From Irpex lacteus (taxonomy: Eukaryota > Basidiomycota > Agaricomycetes > Polyporales > Irpicaceae), in assembly GCA_001986395.2 (NCBI GenBank), contig MQVO02000025.1:62001-126000 (forward strand): a stretch of 64,000 nucleotides of DNA, read 5' to 3'. Positions within the stretch are counted from its first letter, which is position 1, and every line of letters starts with the position of its first letter. A program made the translations under genes and the position numbers. Shown here one piece after another: positions 1-12,265 of the stretch. The notes beneath the pieces were generated by a model. That model was given only the letters and a program-made list of their open reading frames with translations, was not told the DNA's origin and did not search any database.

Positions 1-3000
1 TGCATGATGGCTTCTTTTTGTTCATTGTCGTCATCAGCTTGATGGCGCGATTCAAGAGACCATTCGGGCTCGTCTCGGCAAGGGAGCCTCGCCTGCAGTC
101 ATGACGCACCTGCGGCGGGAACTTTTCCATGCAGCGTGGGGCAAGGTACTCAATAATGATTTCATCCATGCCTACCGTCACGGCATGGTCGTTGACTGCA
201 AGGATGGGGTACGCCGTCGTATCTATCCCCGCATCTTTACATATTCGGCAGATTACCCAGAGAAGTACACCATGTTCGCTTCTCCTTCGCTGACTATCTA
301 ACACATTAATAGAATGCTCATCGCAGCGCTTCGGGATAAGGGTCAACATCCTTGTCCCCACTGTTTGGTCACCTTCAAGGAGATCCCGCAAGTGGGCACA
401 GAGGAAGATCGACGGGTTCGTATTGAGAGTGCTCGCAAGGACGACGGCGTTCGCAACAGCCTCGTTGACGAGGCTCGGCGCCTTATATATGGGCAAGGGT
501 ACTCGGTCACTAGCGACAAGGTCGAGGACCTGCTGAAGGCAATTTCGGCTGTACCGACTGTCGTAAGGATGCGGCAACCTGACCTTTTTGCTGATGCTAA
601 TGACTTTTATATAGAATATATTTTCAAAATTACTTCGTGAATTTGGGCTTGACGTCTTTGCGATGCTTGTGCCGGACGTTCTGCACGAGTTTGAGCTAGG
701 TGTCTGGAAGGCTCTCTTTTCTCATCTGATACGCATGCTATACGCTCTTGGCGAGGATAAAGTACAGGAGCTCGACACACGGTATGTATCTTATCAACAA
801 GCTTCTATATAGAGTCTCATTATGGCCACTTGTAGATATAGACAAGTTGCTCCATTTGGTAGGACTACAATACGTCGGTTTGTCAACAACGCAAGCGAGA
901 TGCACCAAATTGGTGCTCGCGACTTTGAAGACCTCCTTCAGGTATGTGATACGGAACGTATGTTTAAGTTTTGCAATAGTGACTATAATATTTAAGTGCG
1001 CTATACCGTGTTTCGAGGGTCTGTTCCCGGAACCAGACAATACTCATGTTATGCGTCTTCTGTATACAATGGCTTACTGGCATAGCCTGGCGAAGATGAG
1101 AATGCACACAGAAAGCTCTGTTTGCCTCCTCGACAATGCCCATACTGCCATGGCGACACATCTCCGGCACTTCGAGAAGATCGTCTGCCCCCGGTATACC
1201 ACAAAGGAGACACAGAAGGAGTACGCAAAACGTGTGCGAACTGAGACAAAGCGTACCACGAAGACTACCGTCGAAACAAATACTCGCGCTACTGGGCGCA
1301 AGACGAAGTCTTTCAACCTTTCAACGGTGAAGACACACTTACTAGGCTATTACCCTAGCTATATCCGCACATATGGCACAATGGATCTATTATCAACATT
1401 GCGGGTAAGTACATCAGCTAGTGGTGCAGAATCATATCTGACTGACAGCATTTGGTGGTACTCAGGGTGAGCAGGCTCATCGGCATGTCAAGGCACGTCG
1501 AGGACGTACCAATGGCCGGCGCGCTGAAGCGCAGATGGGGAAAATCGACATCCGTGAGACACGTCTACGGCACATGGCTGAGGAGCTTCACGAGATTGGT
1601 GTGCCAATTCCGGATTACAAGGGGAAGAGTAAGGATACTTCTATACCGGCTGGCCCGACTCTGCACCATTGGATTGCGCAAGACTCTGATCGGCGTATTG
1701 CACTTGACATTTCCCTTTTTCAGCATCAACATGATGATGGTGATCCCGCAATCAAGGTGTCACGACTACAACAAACTACTCAAGACGGAGCGTTGGAGTA
1801 GTCAATGCGCACGTCGGATAGAACAGCGAGGAGACACGCGGGGGACGACGATGGGAGTGTTGAGAGCGATAGATAGAGTTGAGAACTCGACGAGGGATTA
1901 ACCCTAAAGATGGGGCTAAAGACCAAGAGGTAGATTCTGGGGACTTCAGAGTGAAGTCCAGTGGGTATATATACATGTCAGCAAAGACCCCTGGTACCGG
2001 GTCTGTACTCCTAACACCACTATGAGTAAGCAATGATGCAATGATGACGCAATATGGTGCAATGTTCTACAAGGTTCTAGCGCCTTCTATGGATCATGTG
2101 GACGTGGGATGGAACTATACAGTATTACATAACAATGTCCCAGGGTCACGTGACTGGTCTTTCAGAACAGGTACGGAAATGACGTAGAAATTGAGAGAAA
2201 AATAGGAAAAATAGTCGAAAATAAAGGGAAAATTGTCCAAGTCGTGACACAAGGTAAGGTTTTCACATTCCAAATCAAGCTTTCCCGGGGCCTGACACAA
2301 CTCTTAGGACTTTAGGAGCAAGCTTCGTGAACATCTCCGTCACTGGCTGTGGTCTGAAACCAATAACTCACCGGCAGATCCTCTCTCGCATCCAGACGCG
2401 CTACGTATCAAGGACGACCGTCTCTACAGCCATGCGACCGCACAAGTGAATTACACGACGTACGATGTCCAACGTGGCGTCGACATTCTCCACTGTTCTA
2501 ATCTGAGCGAAACAAGAAATGTCGTTAAGCCCTCTGCACCGGAACATCATTATGGATTCTCACTTGACAAGTCAGCGGTTCTTGTGCACAGCGTCGGCCA
2601 GTCGTCGGGTCTTCCATGGGCATACGCCATCGTACTCGGGATATTTCATGCCTTTGTCTTGTTGCCGGATGGCAATGAGCGAAGGTTGGAATTCTTGTGG
2701 GTGAGATGGCTAGACCGTGACCTCTCATTACCAGCGGGCCCTACCCCTCGTCGACTCGAACGTCTCACGCTTGCGCCACTTGATGCGCCTAATGCCGTCG
2801 ATTTTATTGACCCCGCATCTGTCATCCGCGGCTGTCACTTGATTCCGGCCTTTCATCATGGACGACTCCCTCACGAAGTTTTCTCTCTCGCTCACCATTC
2901 CCTCGGGGACTGGAGATTTCTTTATGTCAACCGGTGTGTGCTTCTCTTCTATCGTTTCTCTATTGTACTGTTACTGACCAGACAATATTTGTGGGAAAAG

Positions 3001-3346
3001 CTTTGTAGACAGGGATATGTTTGCACGACACACTGGAATGAGCGTGGGAAGTCTGGACATGCAAGCAGCTGAGAAGGAGTCTATTGGTGAAGACGAAGAC
3101 TTGCTCAACGAGATCGCTCGTTGTACAACTTCCTCCGCATCAACTGACTCTGTCGCTTCGCTTTCAGCACCCAATCAGGAATCTTCATACTTGGCTCAAG
3201 ATGGCCACACTCTGCTTCCGTGCACGAAACTATCTGATGCAAGCGACGCAGATCTAGGAAATTCTGACACTGCTGAAAGTGACAGCGGGCTGGACAGTGA
3301 GACGTCGGCCGATGATCTCGACACAGACTCGGAGGGTGACTTCTAG
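1..3346 (+). CDS. Plavaka-type DNA transposase, 5' end outside window
   Basis: Spliced transposase gene of the Plavaka group of basidiomycete DNA transposons; the start lies left of the window. Exons begin at about 38, 314 and 615 and continue through four or more short introns. Visible family blocks in order are YPRIFTYSADYPEK (split by the 256-313 intron), CPHCL, LVPDVLHEFELGVWKALF (about 667-720), GYYPSYIRTYGTMDLL (about 1347-1394), NYTTYDV (2449), DFIDPASVIRGCHLIPAF (about 2800) and VNRYRDMFARHTG across an intron at 2936-3008. It ends in an acidic Ser/Asp-rich tail and stops at 3346. Apart from a 551-bp insertion-like intron the frame looks open, so it may be functional or recently so. 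Family assignment rests on remembered conserved blocks; the catalytic residues were not mapped. Confidence 0.8.
1757..2307 (+). other. 551-bp GT-AG bounded segment splitting the Plavaka gene
   Basis: This segment lies exactly between the codons for ...DPAIK and DFRSKLREHL of the transposase. It begins GTGTCACGAC and ends CTCTTAG, so canonical splicing would join the two halves in frame. It is roughly ten times longer than the other introns. It contains a TATA-like stretch (tatatata near 1967) and A-rich sequence, and it has TGTCA / TGACA near its two ends. It may therefore be a solo LTR or MITE that supplied its own splice sites. No clear 5-bp duplication was found. Confidence 0.5.
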
Positions 3347-3772
3347 GTAAGGCGCCCAAACTACGGCATTGCAAGAACTAACTATATACTTCACAGACAT
3401 CCAAAAGTAGTCACGACGTGTAATTTTGTTCGACATACAGCTGTTGCCTGAACACTGCCGAACTGGTAGCGGTAGCAGTAGCAGTAGGGAATAGCAATAT
3501 ACTTCGAAATTATTCTTTTTAGCGCCCATTTTAGTCATCCCGCCGCCCGCCGTAATATACATGCAGGCGAGTGCGACATAGCGGAGACCGCATGAAACTT
3601 GCACACGAGGTGCACCTACGCCGAACCTACGCACCGTCTGGGCTAGATAAACGCGATCACCTGACCACAGACCTATGCTCTCGACGCGGTGCGAGTTTGA
3701 TTATAAACCGCTTTTTCTTCTGCTTTCCCCCCACCTCTGCTTTCCACTTTCCATCATCACACGCGCACCACT
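3347..3772 (+). promoter_or_regulatory. Intergenic: Plavaka 3' flank and leader of the DUF6698 gene
   Basis: No ORF with family features. It holds a short GTAGCA/GTAGCG repeat (about 3465-3487) and a pyrimidine-rich stretch (cttttccccccacc-like, about 3715-3750) just ahead of the ATG at 3773, typical of a fungal core promoter and leader. The 3' terminus of the Plavaka element should lie here but I could not define its TIR. Confidence 0.35.
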
Positions 3773-4440
3773 ATGCAACAAGCTCCTCTGCAGCCGGTAC
3801 CTGAACCAGTAGGACATGCCATGTCTATTGACCCGCCCCCGCCTGCCAGCCAAGACGACAACACTCAGCCGCCTGACCATGGAGTTCATACACGTCGTCA
3901 TCGTGAAAAGTAAGCTCACCGTCAGTTATTCTCCAGTATCGCACTGCATGCTGATCTGCTCGTCAATAGAGACTCTGAGATTGCAGAGCTGGGTGGCAAA
4001 ATTGCCATCATGCACGACCTATATCGGCCCTTCGACCAAGCACTGTTAGCGGGTCTGGCTTACGATCCGAACACACCAGCCGAAAACTTGAACTTGAGGG
4101 AGTGAGGCCATCAAGTGGCAAGTAACGATTCCTGAAGATAAGTGCCTATACACTTCAAAAGACAGTGAGTATGTACAGTTATCCGTTTTGATATTCATAG
4201 ACAAAGCACAGTATATCTATTACCTATTTGATAGGCAAAAACAATTATTTTCATGATACTGTGATTATTTGTATTTTATTACAAGAAAAGTCCGTAGCTA
4301 CTACTTAATTGGGTTATATTTTGATGACATCAGACATGTTGCATTATGATATCATGTTCTGGCTGTATGACACTGCAAACTTGCAAAGAAATGTCCAAAC
4401 TTTCATTTTACCCCATGAATATATTCTTTTGTGCTCATAT

Positions 4441-4514
4441 AAGCAGTATTACGAGGAGTTCAGAACAAGCGCCGTTTTGTGGGCGCTTGCTCTGAACTCC
4501 TTGTAATACTGCTT
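4441..4514 (+). other. Conserved long hairpin in element copy 1
   Basis: About 33 bases (AAGCAGTATTACGAGGAGTT...) are followed after an 8-base loop by their near-exact reverse complement. The same hairpin lies at 10820-10893 in copy 2 and 14960-15033 in copy 3. In copy 3 the pair GCAG/CTGC has become GCAC/GTGC, so both arms changed together and the pairing is kept. Confidence 0.75.
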
Positions 4515-5145
4515 AGATAATTGGCACAAGATCTAGGGCTTTTAATGTATTTTTCATCACAATTTTGCTGCAAGCTCATTTTGAGTCGGAAAAATGTTCA
4601 GAAATACGCATATAATTGCTGACATAGAGACAGGCCGTATATGTTAAAATCATGATTCTAACCTTTCCAAGCCATGCCACTACTGCTACCCCTATATCCA
4701 GTGCATTAAATTTGGGAAAATTAAAAAAAATGCGAAATATATTCAATGTTCCTTGAATATCTTCTGAGCCAGTGCGGCCATCGAATTTCTGAGATCAGAT
4801 TCGGAATCCTGGGCAAAATCCGGTCCAGAAAACATATCTTTTATTTCTGACACCTGCATATGTTTGTGTCATGAAACACCATCCCAAAGGAGTAAAACGA
4901 CAAAATAAGCGCCCAAGCGCCCGGGAAGGCGGTGAGAGCACTCCATTACCCTTTTGGGCAATCTGAAGCGAAAGCATTTGTCTGTCAGTCATTTGATGGC
5001 CTAGAAACTCTTATTTTATTGATGTGGCCACTTTTCAGGCTTTTAATAAAATAGGAGCCCATGTACCTACCCTTTTGGGTTGTGATCTGCTTACTAGTAT
5101 GATATTAGCCAAAAACAGAGGTCATTTGATTTGCTTCCGCAGTTT

Positions 5146-5220
5146 TGGCTCTTTTTAGTCAAATCTGATTATGTACTTCCTCAGCTCAAAAGGTTGCAAG
5201 TTCCAATCCCCCGGGTGCCA
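5146..5220 (+). other. tRNA-like sequence in copy 1 with T-run terminator
   Basis: This 75-nt stretch runs from TGGCTC to GGTGCCA, so the ends can pair as a mostly complete acceptor stem. A B-box-like GTTCCAATCC lies in T-arm position, and CTTTTTC follows directly, as expected of an RNA polymerase III terminator. The anticodon and D arms pair poorly, so this is a tRNA relic or SINE-type promoter and not a working tRNA. Equivalent 75-nt copies occur in copies 2 and 3. Confidence 0.55.
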
Positions 5221-7137
5221 CTTTTTCATTCGACCTAAAGCTTTATCCCAACATAATACAAAAATGTGATAAAATGATAATATAATCCGTGAGTACATTG
5301 GTCATTTTATTACTGTTCAACATAGAGCATACAACTGGTGGCATTGAGATTACATGCAATTTTGTTGTCCACTAATCATATGCTGTAGATCAATAAGTGT
5401 GAACGTGATTTGGAGTTGCAGAAATATATCAACTCATTCAGTGATTATTTTATGCAATTTAGGGCATTTTTCAATGTTGTACAGTTCGAAACAAGCAAGT
5501 TTTGAAATGTGACCCAAGGAGGAATTGAACCCACAACCTTCTGAAGCCAGCAGTTGCAAGTTGTTTGCGCGCTTGGGCGCTTAAATCGGAGTTTGACTGA
5601 GTTTGAATGGCAAGTCCTCATCCAAAGCCATCCAGCTCATATCTTTTCCTATAGACCATATTTCTTCAAGATTGTATTATCATCTGATAGATCTTCTCGA
5701 TAGCTACAATTTGGTGTATTGAACATGTAAAAAGAGCAAGATTTGACTTCTTAATTCACAAATTATAGTTGTTACTACAAAAGTGTTACTGTAGTAACAA
5801 CAGTAACAAGCAGAATTCCCACGGTTTGGCAACGAAATCCGTGACGGACAAGCGCCGTAAATGGACCAGTGCGGATTGGAACGATTCTTTCTTCGTTGCA
5901 CTCAGGAATCGTAACTCATCGTAAGTCTACATTCAGCCTCGGTACAAGCTAGTATAACCCGATGCCCTATAGCCAACGGAAATACATCGAGGTCTGGAAC
6001 TTGTTAAATGAGTCAATTCCTGGACTTGAACAACGGTTACGGAAAGAAGGAACACCTGGAGTGTCAGTTGTATCCAATAAAGTAAGTACCAACTTAAATC
6101 ATAGGATTCATTGCTTACCGCTAATAACGCTTGAACAATCCTGTAGCTTCAGGGCGGCCGACGGTCCACTCTAGCCGCTTGCGTCGACAACGTGAAAAAG
6201 TGTTCACGAGATTGGGGCTTTGTCCCTCCTCTGCCCGCCGAGAAACGAGACCGCGGATTTTATAATGACGTCTGCGGACATCTCTTGTGCCCAGCGCACC
6301 TGGATTGGGACGATCCCACGTACGTACCTCATTGCCTACATCAAGACGAACGATCTCATTCAGGCTTCTTAGTGTCCGAGCTGGTCTCAGGAACCATGAG
6401 TATAGAACGTACCGCATTGGATCTTCGAGGCTCCCACGGCTGCTCTGGGCTGATGGAGTGATGGGTGATATACCATCGGTCGGTTTCCTGCGCAATGAGC
6501 TCTTACTGAAGGTAGGTGCTCTATTCAATCGGCATCGAGAAGTTCACGGCAGGAACTGATACGTTGTCAACCCAGACTGTGGCACTTATCCTACGAGGAC
6601 CTGAAGCCGCAAAGGTTGTAACTAGTGTAGGTGGGCCTCCCATGCATTATAGCGTGAACTCTAAACCCCGAGCTGCGATATGGCATATCTACCGAGTTAC
6701 GCCCGGCTGTATCGCTGCCTCTGCAACGCTCGTAAGCTTTCCTTGCGCTGTGATTGAAACTCCATGAACTGATGAAGCACAGTTACGGTTTGCTCTTAGC
6801 AGCCACACCAGATTTTCGCTGTCCGCTGATCAGGAACAAGTCAATCACGAGGAGGTCGTCACTGCAACAATCTGGCCATATCGAGCGTTCTATCAGCGGA
6901 TTCAGCGCTGCTTTCAGGTAATGCCGGAAGGTATGCGGAACGAACTTCTTGACTGGTACACTCAGTAAGTTGCCACCTTCCCCTGCTGAGCTCATACTCA
7001 GATATGCCATTTGGTGTCTCAGGCGAGTTCTCGGAGATGCCGCCTTCTACAGTGATGGCGACGACGAAAGCGACGTCGACGGTGAATCTGAATTGGCTAC
7101 GCTAGAAACTGCATTCGGTCAAGGAAACGACAACTGA

Positions 7138-7979
7138 TGGGATGGCTACCGATCGAGAGTAGATACATCCGGAATATTGTAATTGTATGGCAGAATAATG
7201 TGGTTAAACTTTTGTTCACAACATTGGCTTCGGAAGTGTGATCCAATATGACACCGACTGAACGGCTTGCAGACAGCCCATCATTTCGTTGCGGCCCTGT
7301 TATCTACGAGTATTATGACATCTATCTCATGTTATATGTATCTGTTGCTACTGAAATTGTCAAGGCTATATCATCTACTACACCGTATGTGTCGCGATTA
7401 TAACATATGGTATATTGTGTCTATCATACCTATATAAACGGGGGGTCTGGCGATGTACTCATTATACCTCTTATACGGTGGTAGCAGATTATACCAGCTT
7501 TATACGCAATTATACCCGCTTGTACGGCGGTATTGAGCGCCCGGGAATTTCGCGATGGAAGACACATCCAACGGCTGTGCGAGAAAAGCGGCGGTGGAAG
7601 CTTATACATGTTCCTAACAGAGTTGAAGTGACGTTGGAGGGATATTCCAGATCAGACTCCTACCCAGTCGCCGTCGGGGGGAGAGCAGGGACATTCTAAT
7701 TCTCAGTTGCGTAGGATATTCTAAATCTCAGTGATGTCTTTACCCATTTAAGTAATCGATCAATATTATATAATCCATCAAGCCAACACGTGCTTATTCT
7801 CAAACTTTAATCCTGCTTCCCCCCCTCCGACGACTGGCTTTTAACAACTGTAAACATTGATTGACGCTACGGCCGGCATTGCTGAGTCTGAACAAAACTC
7901 GAGAAATCTGGTAGCGCTCAAAAAATGCGACTCCCATAAGTTACACGTACACAAGGTCTTCTCACCTGATAACACCGAC
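7138..7979 (+). promoter_or_regulatory. Intergenic region before the helicase
   Basis: There is no supported gene. A cluster of TTATAC(C/G) motifs lies at about 7460-7525 and a TATATAA at 7431. An AT-rich TATTATATAATCC lies near 7762, upstream of a C-rich stretch (7818-7830) and the helicase ATG at 7980. The reading frame is open upstream to 7857 but without an ATG, so 7980 is the preferred start. Confidence 0.35.
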
Positions 7980-10471
7980 ATGGAACAACGGACCGACACT
8001 CTTTCTCAGTCGTACACTTCACGCAACGTTCCGACCATCGATGCAATCCGCGCGGAATGCCTCTCTGTCTTTGGGCTGCGTCCTTGCCGGCTACAATGTC
8101 AGTTCACTCTGGCGGTGCTTGAGAAGAAGGATGTTCTCTTCGAAATCGGCACTGGTGGAGGCAAGACCCTGGCTTTCTGGCTTCCGCTTTTATTTCGCCT
8201 GAGCGGCTTGCTCATTGTTGTGACTGCACTGAATGTGTTGGGCGAGCAGAACGTGAGCCAGCTTGCCAGAGCGGGCATAAAAGCGATTGCCATTAATGGT
8301 ACTACGGCGACTGCGGCAAATTTTCAGGTGCGTAAACTAATCCCTGCGATATATACACTGGCTCACAAACTTCCTTAGGCTATAGACGACGGAGTATATC
8401 GCGTCGTCGTCGTAAGCCCTGAACAACTGATGAAACACGCGGGAGGTTTTGAGAAGCTACTACGGAAGCCGGAGTTTGTCGAGCGTGTCGTCAATGTTGT
8501 CTTTGATGAAGCACATTGTATTAGTACATGGGCCATATTCCGGCCAGAATACCAAGCTCTTGAACGACTTAGGCACGTCATCCTCGAAGAAATTCCTGTC
8601 GCCGCTGCATCAGCTACATTACCGCACACTGTCAAAGAGGATGTGATGAAGACTCTACATATGCAACCTGAAAAGACGGTTCATATTGCACGCCCAACCG
8701 ACCGACCAGATGTACATTTGGCGGTTCGAAAGATTGAATATCCTTTGAGTTCTTATCTCGATCTCGCTTTTGTTCTTCCCGCAAGCCCCGAGCTCCAGCC
8801 GCCGCCAAAATTCATTATATTCTTTGACAATATTACGGAAGCCGTCGAAGCCTGTATCACCCTTCGAAACCGCCTCCCACCGGAGCATGCGCACAAGTTC
8901 GCATGGTTTCATTCGGAGATGACGGAGGCGTACAAACGGAGTGTAGTGGAGAAGCTGACACGAGGAGATTTATGGGGTATCTTTGCTACGGACTCGTTCG
9001 GAATGGTAAGTGCATTTATTTATTGCTGCGTTGAACGTTGAATAATCATATTTTCACGCTATAGGGAATAGACATACCAGACATCGTCCTGATTGTACAG
9101 TGGAGGGCACAGTGTGGAATGTGCGCGCTCTGGCAAAGGTTTGGTCGAGGTGCACGCGGTCCTGGTACGGAAGCGGTGGCAATATTTTTGGTGGAATCCA
9201 AGTACTTTGATGAGGAGAGGGAGAAAGCCAAGGAAAGACGACAGCAAGCAAAGAAAAGGAAATTGAACAAGGCAAGAAGTTCGAATGGGGAGGCCGCTGC
9301 TTCTTCATCTGTGCGCCCTGGTGCGTTGATGCAAGATGGCCCGGAAGACGACGAGGCAATGTCTGATGACGAAGACCAGGACCCAACCGGTCCTCTGGCT
9401 ACTCCCTCCGAAAGCGATGATGCACGCCGCGCGAGGTACAAGCAGCCTGCTACCCTCAATACAAAGAAAAGAAAAGCAGAGGTGCTACTCGAAGAGCCTA
9501 TCGACGACTTCATCAACGCGGATCGACGAAGCGGGCTTGGATGTCGCAGAAAGCCTATCAAACTGTATTTTAATACTAGTCACGCAGGTAGTATTGTATA
9601 TTATCGTTATCTTACTGTCAACTTAATGTACTGTTTAGAAACAGACCATCTTCTCTGTGATCCAACAAAGGCCGAAGGGTGTACACGATGCGCTGTCAAA
9701 CGTTCGCAGCTATGCTGTGATCTCCATGACGGCGCTAGAGAAGCCATCAACGCCTTGCATCCTCCCACCGCCATCGAACGACCTCCGTGCGCTCCTCGAC
9801 GCTCTCCTCTCAAGGACTACATTGCAAACGCGTCTGATATGGAGCTCAAAGGCTCGCTACACGAGTGGAGGGTCAGCAAGGTCATCGAGAAGTTCGGGCA
9901 AGGTGGTCTTGCTAACTTCGGGCCTGGCATTGTGATGCAGAGCGAAACGCTTGCTCGTATCGTCGATTGCGCTCACCATGGGAAGATCAAGGACGTCGCG
10001 GACCTCAAACGCGAGACGAAGTGGGACGGGGCGGATATATTTGGAGACGAAGTCTTTTCTATGATAAGACATGTCTACCCATCTGCGTCGCCCTTCACGA
10101 GGGACCCTCTCCCCACGTCCACCTCATCAGATACAGGGGACACAGCTAAGAAAGGTCGGAAGTGTAGTGCATGCGGAGAATTAGGGCATATACGTACGTT
10201 GTCGTTCATTACTCTACTTATGTATACTAATTTGATTGCAGGGAGTAATAAGAAATGTCCTCAATGGCAGCCGAGAGCACCGACCGCCGCGAAGGAGAAC
10301 ATCGCTCCTGTCGCCTCGACGTCTCGTTTGACTCACGCAATGCCTCTGCCAATAATTATACCATCACGTTCGCTGCCTGCAACTCATCCTTTGTCAGCAT
10401 CAAGCAGCCGATCCGCACCCGCCTCAAGCGCAAGATATGATATTCTTGCATCCCTCGCACAGACGACTCCA

Positions 10472-12265
10472 CTTGGGGGAGTGAGGCCATCAAGTGGCAA
10501 GTAACGATTCCTGAAGATAAGAGCCTATACATTTCAAAAGACAGTGAGTATGTACAGTTATCCATTTTGATATTCATAGACAAAGCATAGTACATCTATT
10601 ACTTATTTGATAGGCGAAAACAATTATTTTTATGATACTGTCATTATTTGTATTTTATTACAAGAAAAATCCGTAGCTACTACTTAATTGGGTTATGTTT
10701 TGATGACATCAGTCATGTTGCATTATGATATCATGTTCTGGCTGTATGACACTGCAAACTTGCAAAGAAATGTTCGAACTTTCATTTTACCCCATGAATA
10801 TATTCTTTTGTGCTCATGTAAGCAGTATTACGAGGAGTTCAGAGCAAACACCCACAAAATGGCGCTTGTTCTGAACTCCTCGTAATACTGCTTAGATAAT
10901 TGGCACAAGATCTAGGGCTTTCAATGTATTTTTCATCACAATTTTGCTGCAAGCTCATTTTGAGTCAGAAAAATGTTCAGAAATACACATATAATTGCTG
11001 ACGTAGAGACAGGCCATATATGTTAGAATCATGATTGTAACCTTTCCAAGCCATGCCACTACTGCTACCCCTATATCCAGTGCATTAAAATTGGGAAAAT
11101 TAAAAAAATGCGAAATATATTCAATGTTCCTCGAATATCTTCTGAACCAGTGCAGCTATCGAAATTCTGAGATCAGATTCCGAATCCTGGGCAAAATCCG
11201 GTCCAGAAAACATATCTTTTATTTCTGACACCTGCATATGTTTGTGTCATGTGACACCATCCCAAAGAAGTAAAACGACAAAATAAGCGCCCGTGCGCCC
11301 GGGAAGGCGGTGAGAGCACTCCATTACCCTTTTAGGCAATCTGAAGCGAAAGCACTTGCATTTGATGGCCTAGAAACTCTTATTTTATTGATGTGGCCAC
11401 TTTTCAGGCTTTTAATAAAATAGGAGCCCATGTACCTACCCTTTTGGGTTGTGATCTGCTTACTAGTATGATATTAGCCAAAAACAGAGGTCATTTGATT
11501 TGCTTCCGCAGTTTTGGCTCTTTTTAGTCAAATCTGATTATGTACTTCCTCAGCTCAAAAGGTTGCAAGTTCCAATCCCCTGGGTGCCACTTTTTCATTC
11601 GACCTAAAGCTTTATCCCAACATAATACAAAAATGTGATAGAATGATAATATAATCCATGAGTACATTGGTCATTTTATTACCACTGAACATAGAGTATA
11701 GAACTGGTGGCATTGAGATTACATGCAATTTTGTTGTCCACTAATCATATGCTGTAGATCAGTAAGTGTGAACGTGATTTCGAGTTGTAGAAATATATCA
11801 ACTCATTCAGTGATTATTTTATGCAATTTAGAGCATTTTTTCAATGTTGTATAGTTCGAAACAAGCAAGTTATGAAATGTGACCCAAGGGGGGGTTGAAC
11901 CCAAGTGGCAAGTTGTTTGCGCGCTTGAGCGCTTAAATCGGAGTTTGACTGAGTTTGAATGGCAAGTCCTCATCCAAAGCCATCCAGCTCATATCTTTTC
12001 CTATAGACCATATTTCTTCAAGATTGTATTATCATCTGATAGACCTTCTCGATAGCTACGATTTGGTGTATTAATCATGTAAAATGAGCAAGATTTGACT
12101 TCTTAATTCACAAATTACAGTTGTTACTATGAAAGTGTTACTGCAGTAACAACAATAACAAGCAGAATTCCCACGGTTTGGCAACGAAATCCGTGACGGA
12201 CAAGCGCCGTTAAAGCACCACTCCAGATTGGAACGATTCTCTTTCGTTTCACTCAGGAATCGTAA
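10472..12265 (+). mobile_element. No-TSD element, copy 2 (1794 bp)
   Basis: Same family as 4093-5914, clearly related over the whole length. Its ends are CTTGGGGGAGTGAGG and CAGGAATCGTAA. It is inserted between A (10471) and T (12266) of the helicase exon in sense orientation. It carries the conserved hairpin (10820-10893), where one lower part of the stem has decayed, and the plus-strand tRNA-like unit (11515-11589). The minus-strand tRNA-like part is shortened by a deletion near 11895. Confidence 0.75.
11515..11589 (+). other. tRNA-like sequence in copy 2
   Basis: 75 nt, TGGCTC to GGTGCCA, followed by CTTTTTC. It differs from the copy 1 version at very few positions. Same reasoning as for 5146-5220: acceptor-like ends, a B-box-like GTTCCAATCC and a terminator, but weak internal arms. 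Confidence 0.5.

Larger units (their letters stand above)
4093..5914 (+). mobile_element. No-TSD non-autonomous element, copy 1 (1822 bp)
   Basis: It starts CTTGAGGGAGTGAGGCCATC and ends CAGGAATCGTAA. An 11-bp inverted repeat (acgattcctga at 4125-4135, tcaggaatcgt at 5902-5912) lies 32 bp from one end but 2 bp from the other, so the termini are asymmetric. GCCA/TGGC with a 5-base spacer can form a small hairpin near the outer 5' end. It encodes no recognisable protein. The interior holds a 74-nt perfect-type hairpin (4441-4514), a plus-strand tRNA-like sequence (5146-5220) and a second tRNA-like sequence on the minus strand (about 5510-5580). Flanks A|C with no duplication restore the DUF6698 frame. 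Class not assigned: Helitron-2-like or unrelated. Confidence 0.75.
3773..7137 (+). pseudogene. DUF6698-type protein, interrupted by element copy 1
   Basis: The family has no assigned function and is common in repeat-rich agaricomycete loci. Exon 1 is 3773-3909 (proline-rich start), exon 2 is 3970-4092 and ends ...PAENLN, then the 1.8-kb element 4093-5914 intervenes. Host sequence resumes at 5915 and splices at 5921-5972 into QRKYIEVWNLLNESIPG. Later exons carry CGHLLCPAHLDWDDP, LPRLLWADGVMGDIPS, ASATLLRFALSSHT (across an intron) and NELLDWYTQ/RVLGD, and end in an acidic tail at 7137. The hydrophobic LRFALS block and the DWDDP block support the family call. With the element removed the exons join in frame. 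As it stands a full product would require the element to be removed from the transcript. Confidence 0.65.

Noticed and set aside
5146..5220. Functional nuclear tRNA genes in the elements.
   Set aside because: The anticodon and D arms do not pair well and no complete cloverleaf could be drawn. Kept only as tRNA-like.
4093..5914. The no-TSD elements as spliced introners: GTAACG near the left end and CACTCAG near the right end are paired by the inverted repeat.
   Set aside because: Splicing there would leave about 38 bases, shift the frame and, in the helicase gene, meet a stop (AATTAG). No splice site exists at the exact insertion points.
7857..7979. An upstream start for the helicase.
   Set aside because: The frame is open but begins with TTG, and there is no ATG before 7980.
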